A DNA stretch of 51,249 nt from Pseudidiomarina insulisalsae (GTDB taxonomy: Bacteria; Pseudomonadota; Gammaproteobacteria; Enterobacterales; Alteromonadaceae): contig NZ_PIPY01000015.1 in assembly GCF_003987065.1 (NCBI RefSeq), positions 1 to 51,249 of the forward strand. Reading direction: 5' to 3'. Shown here one piece after another: positions 45,475 through 51,249 of this stretch; position 1 is the first letter of the stretch, and each line of letters starts with the position of its first letter. Both the position numbers and the translations under genes were made by a program. The notes under the pieces are model-generated. The model ran no database searches and was not told the origin of the DNA. It saw only the letters and a program-made list of their open reading frames with translations.

Positions 45475-46803
45475 ATGGCTAAACCAGGATTGGAATCTAA
45501 CAGAGCTCAAGGCGGCACCTCGGAACTAAAACGACGCCTGCTGTTTGTACTCGGCGCGTTAATCGTGTTCCGTGCGGGCTCCTTTGTGCCTATTCCTGGT
45601 ATTGATGCCGCTGTATTGGCTCAATTGTTCGAACAGCAAAAAGACACCATCGTTGCCATGTTTAACATGTTCAGCGGTGGTGCGCTTGAGCGCGCATCAG
45701 TACTCGCTTTGGGTATTATGCCGTATATCACCGCATCGATTATTATGCAGTTGGCCTCTGTGGTACACCCACGGTTGGCTGAGCTTAAGAAAGAAGGTGA
45801 AGCTGGTCGGCGTAAGATTAGTCAATACACGCGTTGGGGCACCCTGGTGCTGGCAACGTTCCAATCAATTGGTATTGCCACTGGCCTACCAAGTCTGATG
45901 CCAGGACTCGTGATCGATCCGGGCTTTGGATTCTACTTTACAGCGGTTGTGAGCCTGGTCACCGGAACAATGTTCCTGATGTGGTTAGGTGAACAAATCA
46001 CTGAGCGTGGGATTGGTAACGGTATCTCTATTCTTATTTTCACCGGTATTGTTGCGGGCCTACCGTCTGCCATCGGGCAAACGGCTGAGCAAGCACGTCA
46101 GGGTGATTTACATTTATTGTTGTTATTGCTGATTGGTGTGATTGTTTTCGCAGTAACGTATTTCGTAGTTTTTGTGGAGCGCGGTCAGCGCCGAATTGTG
46201 GTAAACTACGCGAAACGTCAGCAAGGACGTAAAGTCTTTGCCGCGCAAAGCACGCATCTGCCATTGAAAGTTAATATGGCAGGCGTAATTCCGCCGATTT
46301 TTGCATCGAGCATTATTTTGTTCCCAAGCACTATCGCTACCTGGTTCGGCCAGGGCGAAGGCATGGTAGCAAACTTCCTGCAGGAGCTGTCGTTGACTCT
46401 GTCACCAGGTCAGCCTCTGTACGTAATGCTTTATGCAGCGGCAATTATCTTCTTCTGTTTCTTCTATACCGCGCTGGTGTTTAATCCACGCGAGACAGCA
46501 GATAACCTGAAGAAGTCGGGAGCGTTTATCCCTGGTATTCGTCCAGGTGAGCAAACCTCGCGTTACATCGATAAAGTAATGACCCGTCTGACACTTGCAG
46601 GCGCGATGTACATTACCTTTGTCTGTTTGGTTCCAGAGTTCATGATGATTGCGTGGAACGTTCAGTTCTACTTTGGCGGTACATCGTTATTGATTATCGT
46701 TGTGGTTATCATGGATTTTATGGCGCAGGTCCAAACGCATCTGATGTCACATCAGTATGACTCGGTCCTGAAAAAAGCTAATCTTAAAGGCTTCGGCCGT
46801 TAA
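45475..46803 (+). CDS. secY: Protein translocase channel SecY
   Basis: This 442-residue channel of the Sec translocon has ten predicted helices. Recognisable parts are the plug and TM2 region ([20 protein letters not shown]), the cytoplasmic loop [19 protein letters not shown] and the C-terminal [18 protein letters not shown]. Length equals E. coli SecY (443 aa). It sits in its usual place between L15 and L36. Confidence 0.98.
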   Translation: MAKPGLESNRAQGGTSELKRRLLFVLGALIVFRAGSFVPIPGIDAAVLAQLFEQQKDTIVAMFNMFSGGALERASVLALGIMPYITASIIMQLASVVHPRLAELKKEGEAGRRKISQYTRWGTLVLATFQSIGIATGLPSLMPGLVIDPGFGFYFTAVVSLVTGTMFLMWLGEQITERGIGNGISILIFTGIVAGLPSAIGQTAEQARQGDLHLLLLLLIGVIVFAVTYFVVFVERGQRRIVVNYAKRQQGRKVFAAQSTHLPLKVNMAGVIPPIFASSIILFPSTIATWFGQGEGMVANFLQELSLTLSPGQPLYVMLYAAAIIFFCFFYTALVFNPRETADNLKKSGAFIPGIRPGEQTSRYIDKVMTRLTLAGAMYITFVCLVPEFMMIAWNVQFYFGGTSLLIIVVVIMDFMAQVQTHLMSHQYDSVLKKANLKGFGR

Positions 46804-46828
46804 GATTGGATAATTACGGAGTGTAGCA

Positions 46829-46942
46829 ATGAAAGTTCGTGCTTCCGTGAAGAAAATCTGCCGTAACTGTAAAGTTATCAAGCGCAACGGTGTTGTGCGT
46901 GTAATTTGCAGTGACCCTAAGCACAAGCAACGGCAAGGTTAA
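46829..46942 (+). CDS. rpmJ: 50S ribosomal protein L36 (zinc form)
   Basis: A short 37-residue reading frame starts at ATG 46829 (GGAG site) and ends at TAA 46940-46942: [20 protein letters not shown], then [17 protein letters not shown]. The zinc ligands Cys11, Cys14, Cys27 and His32 are all present, so this is the C+ paralog. It is one residue shorter than the E. coli protein. It is the last spc gene. Confidence 0.97.
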   Translation: MKVRASVKKICRNCKVIKRNGVVRVICSDPKHKQRQG

Positions 46943-46953
46943 TTCGAAGAAGA

Positions 46954-46988
46954 AGCCCGCAGCCTCGAAAAAATTCCTGGCTGCGGCT
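46954..46988 (+). terminator. Hairpin at the spc-alpha boundary
   Basis: Arms 46954-46964 and 46979-46988 (agcccgcagcc/ggctgcggct, one bulge) form a 10-bp stem with a 14-nt loop. Only a weak T content follows, so it probably attenuates rather than fully stops spc transcription before the alpha operon. Confidence 0.5.
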
Positions 46989-47009
46989 TTGATATGTTTG
47001 CAATCTGGC

Positions 47010-47081
47010 GACTGGTTGAGTATCCTAACGGGCTTTTCAACTGGTCACCCATAAACTAAAGGAGACGTGTTAGTGGCCCGT
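47010..47081 (+). promoter_or_regulatory. S4-responsive alpha-operon leader pseudoknot
   Basis: gactggttga (47010-47019) pairs with tcaactggtc (47037-47046), ten pairs including two G-U. The loop element acgggc (47028-47033) can pair with gcccgt (47076-47081), codons 2-3 of rpsM just after its GTG start. The loop text gagtatcct...acgggcttttca matches the E. coli alpha-operon leader. By homology, ribosomal protein S4 binds this pseudoknot and traps the 30S subunit, repressing rpsM-rpsK-rpsD. Confidence 0.88.
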
Positions 47082-47429
47082 ATCGCTGGCATTAACGTTC
47101 CTGACAATAAGCATGCAGTCATTGCCCTGACTGCGATCTATGGTATCGGTCGTACTCGCTCGAAGCATATCCTTGCTGCGGTGGGTATCGAAGAAGATAC
47201 TACGATCGGCTCTTTGTCAGAAGAAAAACTAGATCTGCTTCGCGAAGCAGTAGGTAAATTCGCTGTAGAAGGCGACCTACGTCGTGAAGTTTCTATGAAC
47301 ATCAAACGCTTGATGGACCTCGGATGTTACCGTGGCCTTCGTCATCGTCGTGGCTTGCCTCTACGTGGACAGCGCACCAAAACAAATGCGCGTACCCGTA
47401 AAGGTCCGCGTAAACCAATTAAGAAGTAA
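47073..47429 (+). CDS. rpsM: 30S ribosomal protein S13
   Basis: This 118-residue protein starts at GTG 47073 ([20 protein letters not shown]). An in-frame GTG at 47067 is rejected because AAAGGAG lies at proper distance only from 47073, and E. coli rpsM also uses this GTG. The H2TH motif [14 protein letters not shown] and the basic C-terminus [18 protein letters not shown] contact 16S rRNA and the P-site tRNA. It is the first alpha-operon gene. Confidence 0.97.
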   Translation: MARIAGINVPDNKHAVIALTAIYGIGRTRSKHILAAVGIEEDTTIGSLSEEKLDLLREAVGKFAVEGDLRREVSMNIKRLMDLGCYRGLRHRRGLPLRGQRTKTNARTRKGPRKPIKK

Positions 47430-47440
47430 GGAGTTGAGAA

Positions 47441-47830
47441 ATGGCTAAACAACCAACTCGTACTCGTAAGCGCGTTAAAAAGCAAGTCGCTGATGGCATG
47501 GCTCACATCCATGCATCTTTCAATAACACCATTGTGACCATCACTGACCGTCAAGGTAACGCGTTAGCATGGGCAACTGCAGGTGGTTCTGGTTTCCGTG
47601 GTTCACGTAAATCAACACCATTCGCTGCACAGGTTGCTGCTGAGCGCGCGGGTGAAATGGCGAAGGAATATGGTTTGAAAAACCTTGAAGTGTTCGTTAA
47701 GGGCCCAGGTCCTGGTCGCGAATCATCAATTCGCGCGTTGAACGCTGTAGGTTATCGCATCACTAATATTACTGATGTGACGCCTATTCCTCACAACGGT
47801 TGTCGTCCGCCTAAGAAACGTCGCGTTTAA
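47441..47830 (+). CDS. rpsK: 30S ribosomal protein S11
   Basis: This 129-residue protein has the motifs [20 protein letters not shown] and [19 protein letters not shown], closing with the conserved [13 protein letters not shown]. It lies on the 30S platform near the mRNA exit. Length matches E. coli S11. Confidence 0.98.
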   Translation: MAKQPTRTRKRVKKQVADGMAHIHASFNNTIVTITDRQGNALAWATAGGSGFRGSRKSTPFAAQVAAERAGEMAKEYGLKNLEVFVKGPGPGRESSIRALNAVGYRITNITDVTPIPHNGCRPPKKRRV

Positions 47831-47860
47831 TAGGCGCCATACGATAGTTGGAGAAAGAAC

Positions 47861-48481
47861 ATGGCTAGATATTTGGGTCCAAAACTCAAACTGAGTCGTC
47901 GCGAAGGAACTGACCTGTTCCTGAAAAGCGGCGTACGCGCTATCGACTCGAAGTGTAAACTCGAGAGCGCACCGGGTCAGCACGGCGCACGTCGTGGCCG
48001 TTTGTCTGATTACGGTTTACAGTTGCGTGAAAAGCAAAAAGTTCGTCGTATGTACGGCGTACTGGAAAAGCAATTCCGTAACTATTACAAAGAAGCTGCC
48101 CGTATTAAGGGCAACACTGGTGAGAACTTGCTGCAATTGCTTGAGCAACGCTTGGACAACGTGGTTTACCGCATGGGATTCGCGTCAACACGTGCTGAAG
48201 CTCGTCAGTTGGTCAGCCACAAAGCTGTGGTAGTGAATGGCCAGGTAGTCAACATTCCGTCGTTCAAAGTTCGTCCGGAAGATGTTGTGTCCGTTCGCGA
48301 AAAAGCGAAAAAGCAGGCACGCATCGCCGCTGCACTGGAACTCGCTGACCAGCGTGAAAAACCAGTGTGGTTAGAAGTAGACGGGAACAAAATGGAAGGT
48401 CAATTTAAGCGTCTTCCAGAGCGTTCAGACTTGTCTGCTGAAATTAACGAACAGTTGATCGTAGAGCTTTACTCTAAGTAA
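47861..48481 (+). CDS. rpsD: 30S ribosomal protein S4
   Basis: This 206-residue primary 16S-binding protein and alpha-operon repressor has [19 protein letters not shown] at the start, the S4 RNA-binding domain [20 protein letters not shown] and [19 protein letters not shown]. It lacks the zinc-binding cysteine cluster, as in E. coli. It is expected to act on the pseudoknot at 47010-47081. Confidence 0.98.
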   Translation: MARYLGPKLKLSRREGTDLFLKSGVRAIDSKCKLESAPGQHGARRGRLSDYGLQLREKQKVRRMYGVLEKQFRNYYKEAARIKGNTGENLLQLLEQRLDNVVYRMGFASTRAEARQLVSHKAVVVNGQVVNIPSFKVRPEDVVSVREKAKKQARIAAALELADQREKPVWLEVDGNKMEGQFKRLPERSDLSAEINEQLIVELYSK

Positions 48482-48506
48482 AGCTTAAGCATAAAGAGAG
48501 GACACA

Positions 48507-49496
48507 ATGCAGGGTTCTGTTACCGAATTCCTTAAACCAAGGCTAGTGGACATTGAACAAATCAGCCCGACTCACGCAAAGGTGACGTTGGAGCCTCTTG
48601 AGCGTGGCTTTGGTCACACGCTGGGCAACGCACTGCGCCGTATTTTACTTTCGTCCATGCCAGGTGTGGCAGTGACTGAAGTGAAAATCGAAGGTGTGCA
48701 GCACGAGTACAGCAGCAAAGAGGGTGTTCAGGAAGATGTCATCGAAATTCTGCTCAACCTGAAAGGCTTGGCAGTTACCATGGAAGGTAAAGATGAAGCT
48801 ATGCTGACCTTGAAAAAATCTGGAGCGGGCCCTGTCAAGGCTGGCGATATCACCCATGACGGCGATATCGAAATCATTAACCCAGACCACTTGATCTGTA
48901 CTTTAACAGGCGATACTGAGATTGAAATGTCAATCAAAGTTGAGCGTGGTCGCGGTTACGTTCCAGCTTCGGCACGTCAGTCCGCTGACGATGAAGAGCG
49001 TCCGATCGGTCTTCTGCTTGTTGACGCTTCTTTTAGTCCGGTTGAGCGCATTGCGTATAACGTTGATTCAGCACGTGTTGAACAACGTACCGACCTGGAC
49101 AAACTGGTTATCGACATGGAAACGAATGGCACTCTGGATCCAGAGGAAGCGATTCGCCGTGCAGCAACAATTCTGGCTGAGCAGTTAGAAGCCTTTGTTG
49201 AGCTGCGTGACATGAGCGAGCCGGAAGAGAAAGAAGAGAAGCCGGAATTCGATCCGATTCTGTTACGTCCGGTAGACGATTTGGAATTAACTGTGCGTTC
49301 TGCGAACTGTTTGAAAGCAGAAGCTATTCAGTACATTGGTGACTTAGTTCAGCGCACTGAGGTTGAGTTGTTGAAGACTCCAAACCTTGGTAAGAAATCG
49401 CTGACCGAGATCAAAGACGTGCTTGCGTCTCGTGGTTTGTCTTTGGGCATGCGCCTGGAGAACTGGCCGCCAGCAAGCCTTGTTGATCGCGACTAA
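48507..49496 (+). CDS. rpoA: RNA polymerase alpha subunit
   Basis: This 329-residue subunit is of E. coli length. The alpha-NTD dimerisation and assembly domain (about 1-235) includes [21 protein letters not shown] flexible acidic linker ([13 protein letters not shown]) joins it to the alpha-CTD (about 250-329) with [22 protein letters not shown] residues ([10 protein letters not shown]) and [19 protein letters not shown]. The CTD binds UP elements such as the A-tract region before rrn P1 in this window. Confidence 0.98.
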   Translation: MQGSVTEFLKPRLVDIEQISPTHAKVTLEPLERGFGHTLGNALRRILLSSMPGVAVTEVKIEGVQHEYSSKEGVQEDVIEILLNLKGLAVTMEGKDEAMLTLKKSGAGPVKAGDITHDGDIEIINPDHLICTLTGDTEIEMSIKVERGRGYVPASARQSADDEERPIGLLLVDASFSPVERIAYNVDSARVEQRTDLDKLVIDMETNGTLDPEEAIRRAATILAEQLEAFVELRDMSEPEEKEEKPEFDPILLRPVDDLELTVRSANCLKAEAIQYIGDLVQRTEVELLKTPNLGKKSLTEIKDVLASRGLSLGMRLENWPPASLVDRD

Positions 49497-49534
49497 GTTA
49501 TCTTTTACAGAGAATTACTGAGAAGGGTATAGGT

Positions 49535-49936
49535 ATGCGCCATCGTAAGAGTGGTCGTCAACTCAACCGCAACAGCAGCCATCGCAAAGCGATGTTCAGC
49601 AACATGGCAAGCTCACTTGTGCGTCACGAAGTGATCAAAACGACACTTCCTAAAGCAAAAGAACTTCGCCGCGTTATTGAGCCGCTTATCACTTTATCTA
49701 AGCAAGACAGCGTAGCGAACCGTCGTTTGGCATTCGCTCGCACTCGCGATAAAGATGTGGTTGGTAAGTTGTTCAACGAACTTGGCCCGCGTTATCAAGA
49801 ACGCGCTGGTGGTTACACTCGTATTATGAAGTGTGGCTTCCGCGCCGGTGACAATGCACCAATGGCTTATGTTGAGCTAGTTGACCGTCCAGAAGTTGAA
49901 GCTACTGAAGCTGAAGAAGTTGCAGTAGAAGAGTAA
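49535..49936 (+). CDS. rplQ: 50S ribosomal protein L17
   Basis: This 133-residue protein starts [20 protein letters not shown], the universal L17 N-terminus, with [20 protein letters not shown] next. The C-terminal tail ([12 protein letters not shown]) is acidic and variable. It is the last alpha-operon gene and is followed by a bidirectional terminator. Confidence 0.98.
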   Translation: MRHRKSGRQLNRNSSHRKAMFSNMASSLVRHEVIKTTLPKAKELRRVIEPLITLSKQDSVANRRLAFARTRDKDVVGKLFNELGPRYQERAGGYTRIMKCGFRAGDNAPMAYVELVDRPEVEATEAEEVAVEE

Positions 49937-49938
49937 AA

Positions 49939-49950
49939 CTCCTTCGGGAG
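49939..49950 (+). other. UUCG tetraloop hairpin after rplQ
   Basis: ctcc-ttcg-ggag forms a compact, very stable 4-bp hairpin directly after the rplQ stop. It may stabilise the mRNA 3' end together with the terminator 10 nt downstream. Confidence 0.5.
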
Positions 49951-49953
49951 AAC

Positions 49954-49985
49954 AAAAAAGCCGCTCATACGAGCGGCTTTTTTTT
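49954..49985. terminator. Bidirectional terminator between rplQ and the repeat-protein gene
   Basis: gccgctc/gagcggc (49960-49966 with 49971-49977) closes a 4-nt loop. It is followed by an 8-T run on the plus strand and preceded by six A, giving a T run on the minus strand. It ends the alpha operon and the convergent gene. Confidence 0.92.
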
Positions 49986-50004
49986 GTCTGCAAGCAAAAG
50001 AAGA

Positions 50005-50808
50005 TTATTGTTGCACTTCGATAGCTGCGGCGAGCTGTTGCTTGTCAATACCGTGAGCATCGGCGATGGCCTGTACTTCTTCATAACTCATACCTGCGCG
50101 ATAAGCCCCTTTTAATACCGATATAGCTTCGCGTTGCCCGGTGATAGCATTGCTATCTGTATCATTTCCTGTCACCAGGTTAATAAGGTCTGACAGGGAA
50201 CTCTTCAAATAGGCGCCAAAGTCCGGGAGTACACTTAAAGTCGCATGAACAATTCCTTCGACCTTCTCTGGTTGCGACGCGCTTGCCGACTGCATAATAC
50301 TGTCAGCCATTTCGGGTTCGACCCGGACAGCGACGCGAACGAGTTCTTCAACCTCTTCGGGATTCACCCGACCAACCTCAGTGACAATTTCATCCGCGTA
50401 GGCTGGCTCAGCTTCTACCGCAATGCGTACCAACTCCGCAGGTTTGGCCACACCGGTATGCAGCGCGACAGCCATAATGTCTTTGGTAAAGGCGGGCTCG
50501 GCGTTAATTGCTGCTTTTATAATATGTTCGTAACTCTTAGGATAGCGTTCGAAGGCAGCATGAAGGATGGGTTCGACATGCTGCGGGTAATTGCTCATTA
50601 GTACCCGTACCGTTCGTGTTGCGGAAAAATTCCGCTTGGTATAATAGCGGAACATTCTTAAATAGGTATTTACCAGACGTTTATTTTCTTCGGTAAGCTG
50701 ATAGCTTTCGGCCTCGTAATGGGCTATTTCATCACCTATCGCCAACGCATGAGAAGTCTGCGAGGCGCTAAATGCCAATAAGATTGTTAGTGCTACTGTC
50801 GCTTTCAT
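50005..50808 (-). CDS. Exported protein with tandem 15-residue helical repeats, unknown function
   Basis: I do not recognise this protein. From ATG 50808 it has 267 residues: a signal peptide (about 1-21), a charged helical segment, then nine tandem units of exactly 15 residues (about residues 75-209). Units include PKSYEHIIKAAINAE, PAYADEIVTEVGRVN, PEEVEELVRVAVRVE and PEMADSIMQSASASQ. Most begin with Pro and carry hydrophobics at positions 4, 7, 8, 11 and 12, pointing to an alpha-solenoid or amphipathic helix array. The last ~50 residues are different. An ATG at 50826 adds six residues. It faces the alpha operon and is divergent from the rrn promoters. Confidence 0.72.
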   Translation of the reverse strand: MKATVALTILLAFSASQTSHALAIGDEIAHYEAESYQLTEENKRLVNTYLRMFRYYTKRNFSATRTVRVLMSNYPQHVEPILHAAFERYPKSYEHIIKAAINAEPAFTKDIMAVALHTGVAKPAELVRIAVEAEPAYADEIVTEVGRVNPEEVEELVRVAVRVEPEMADSIMQSASASQPEKVEGIVHATLSVLPDFGAYLKSSLSDLINLVTGNDTDSNAITGQREAISVLKGAYRAGMSYEEVQAIADAHGIDKQQLAAAIEVQQ

Positions 50809-50918
50809 TCGTTGCGCACCCCCCATTTGCTCGTTACCTTGTTCTTTTTCTAATTAACGATTTACAGAACATTAGCAGTCTTTATAGACAATAGGTAGCT
50901 AAAGATCGTTCAAATTGC

Positions 50919-50958
50919 TCAAAAAAAACGCGATCAAATGTTTTTTCGAAAAAAGATC
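50919..50958 (+). promoter_or_regulatory. AT-rich UP-element region of rrn P1
   Basis: Phased A and T tracts (aaaaaaaa, tttttt, aaaaaa) lie immediately upstream of the P1 -35 box. This fits a UP element bound by the RNA polymerase alpha C-terminal domain. Assignment is from composition and position. Confidence 0.6.
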
Positions 50959-50994
50959 TTGCGCCGGCTGCAACGATCCTTATAATTCGCCGCC
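50959..50994 (+). promoter_or_regulatory. rRNA operon promoter P1
   Basis: TTGCGC (50959-50964) and a perfect TATAAT (50981-50986) are 16 nt apart, followed by the GC-rich discriminator tcgccgcc. The 16-nt spacing and discriminator are hallmarks of stringently controlled rrn P1 promoters. Confidence 0.9.
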
Positions 50995-51070
50995 GTTGTC
51001 ACCGAGGGCAGAGCCCCAGAGATAACGGCCAGCGGCGCTTAGCGCCTGAAAAAAAAGATCGAAAAGGATC

Positions 51071-51098
51071 TTGACGCTGGCAAAGGATGACGTAAAAT
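51071..51098 (+). promoter_or_regulatory. rRNA operon promoter P2
   Basis: TTGACG (51071-51076) and TAAAAT (51093-51098) are 16 nt apart, about 110 nt after P1, the usual P1-P2 distance. A hairpin aagatc/gatctt (51055-51072) overlaps its -35 region. Confidence 0.82.
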
Positions 51099-51125
51099 AC
51101 GCATCCCGCTTCAGAAAGAAGCGAA

Positions 51126-51139
51126 CGTTCTTTAACAAT
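51126..51139 (+). promoter_or_regulatory. rRNA antitermination boxA
   Basis: cgttctttaacaat matches the E. coli rrn leader boxA (tgctctttaacaat) at 12 of 14 bases. It is followed by the conserved ctgtgtgggcac block of the 16S leader. It recruits NusB-S10 to make rRNA transcription termination-resistant. Confidence 0.88.
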
Positions 51140-51249
51140 ATATCAAGCCAAGCAAACTGTGTGGGCACTTACCGGATTCAGGCAGAGAAAAGCATCTTCG
51201 GATGCAGTATCTTCGGATACACCTGACTGATTGGAAAAGTGCTTAACAA
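51140..51249 (+). other. 16S rRNA leader (5' external transcribed spacer), partial
   Basis: The leader continues to the window end, and the mature 16S 5' end is not reached. Two adjacent hairpins with UUCG tetraloops, gcatc/gatgc (51192-51205) and gtatc/gatac (51207-51220), stand out. The final gcttaacaa resembles a second boxA core. Confidence 0.8.

Noticed and set aside
46820-46942. Missing rpmJ between secY and rpsM
   Set aside because: No long frame is present there, but a 37-codon L36 gene with all zinc ligands was found on reading the sequence.
51034-51046. Terminator ggcgc/gcgcc between rrn P1 and P2
   Set aside because: The stem is followed by A, not T, on the plus strand and lacks a T run after it on the minus strand.
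1-51249. CRISPR array, insertion sequence, prophage or integron
   Set aside because: No spaced direct repeats, transposase, integrase or phage structural gene was seen; the accessory content is limited to the Tad locus and single genes.

Overview
The window is a chromosomal segment of a marine gammaproteobacterium. I judge it to belong to Alteromonadales, most likely near Idiomarinaceae; this rests on gene order and protein character, not on a search. It opens in the last ~74 nt of a 23S rRNA gene followed by 5S rRNA, and it closes in the promoter/leader of a second, co-oriented rRNA operon. The whole 51 kb therefore lies between two direct rrn copies. No insertion sequence, prophage, integrase or CRISPR array was seen.

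Layout. (1) 1-387: 23S end, spacer, 5S, terminator. (2) 490-5717 (minus): tamB and tamA, the translocation and assembly module. (3) 5869-6838: tRNA-Trp with its own consensus promoter, then holD and rimI. (4) 6835-7371 (minus): a two-gene sulfur-response unit (YgaP-type DUF2892 membrane protein plus SqrR/BigR-like ArsR repressor) with a visible promoter and operator. (5) 7553-12075: a complete nucleoside catabolism operon cdd-deoC-deoA-deoB-deoD. (6) 12120-14582 (minus): a secreted subtilase with a C-terminal SLH-like region. (7) 14738-19732: prfC, a TatD-family DNase, ytjB/ahpA (minus), serB, radA. Together holD-rimI, prfC, tatD, deoCABD, ytjB/serB and radA recall the E. coli 99-minute neighbourhood in rearranged order. 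(8) 19732-22141: an ABC importer of the vitamin B12/siderophore type whose binding protein has no signal peptide. (9) 22148-26044: an S41 peptidase lipoprotein, nagZ, queC and queE. (10) 26138-35232: a compact, atypical Tad/Flp-pilus cluster whose genes mostly overlap (flp, TadG-like, two TadE-like prepilins, an unknown protein, rcpC/cpaB, rcpA/cpaC, tadA/cpaF, tadB, tadC, DUF192, a TadD-like lipoprotein, an unknown membrane-anchored protein). It has no local tadZ/cpaE or prepilin peptidase. (11) 35229-41003 (minus): a six-gene Mrp Na+/H+ antiporter operon with fused MrpA-MrpB. (12) 41424-49936: the spc and alpha ribosomal protein operons (L14 to L17, with secY, rpmJ and rpoA). The S10 operon is not upstream of L14. 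(13) 50005-50808 (minus): an exported protein built of 15-residue repeats. (14) 50919-51249: rrn promoters P1 and P2, boxA and leader.

Regulation visible in the sequence: an S4-type pseudoknot in front of rpsM that sequesters the start region; a spc promoter whose discriminator is identical to that of rrn P1; an attenuator-like hairpin upstream of rplN; a palindromic operator over the start site of the sulfur-response unit; and bidirectional terminators after deoD and rplQ.

Most of the window is ordinary core genome. The parts worth a second look are the reduced Tad cluster with its two unrecognised proteins, the importer's signal-less binding protein, the 15-residue repeat protein, the S10/spc separation between rrn copies, the persulfide-type regulator with its operator, and small RNA structures in the rrn leader and spacer.
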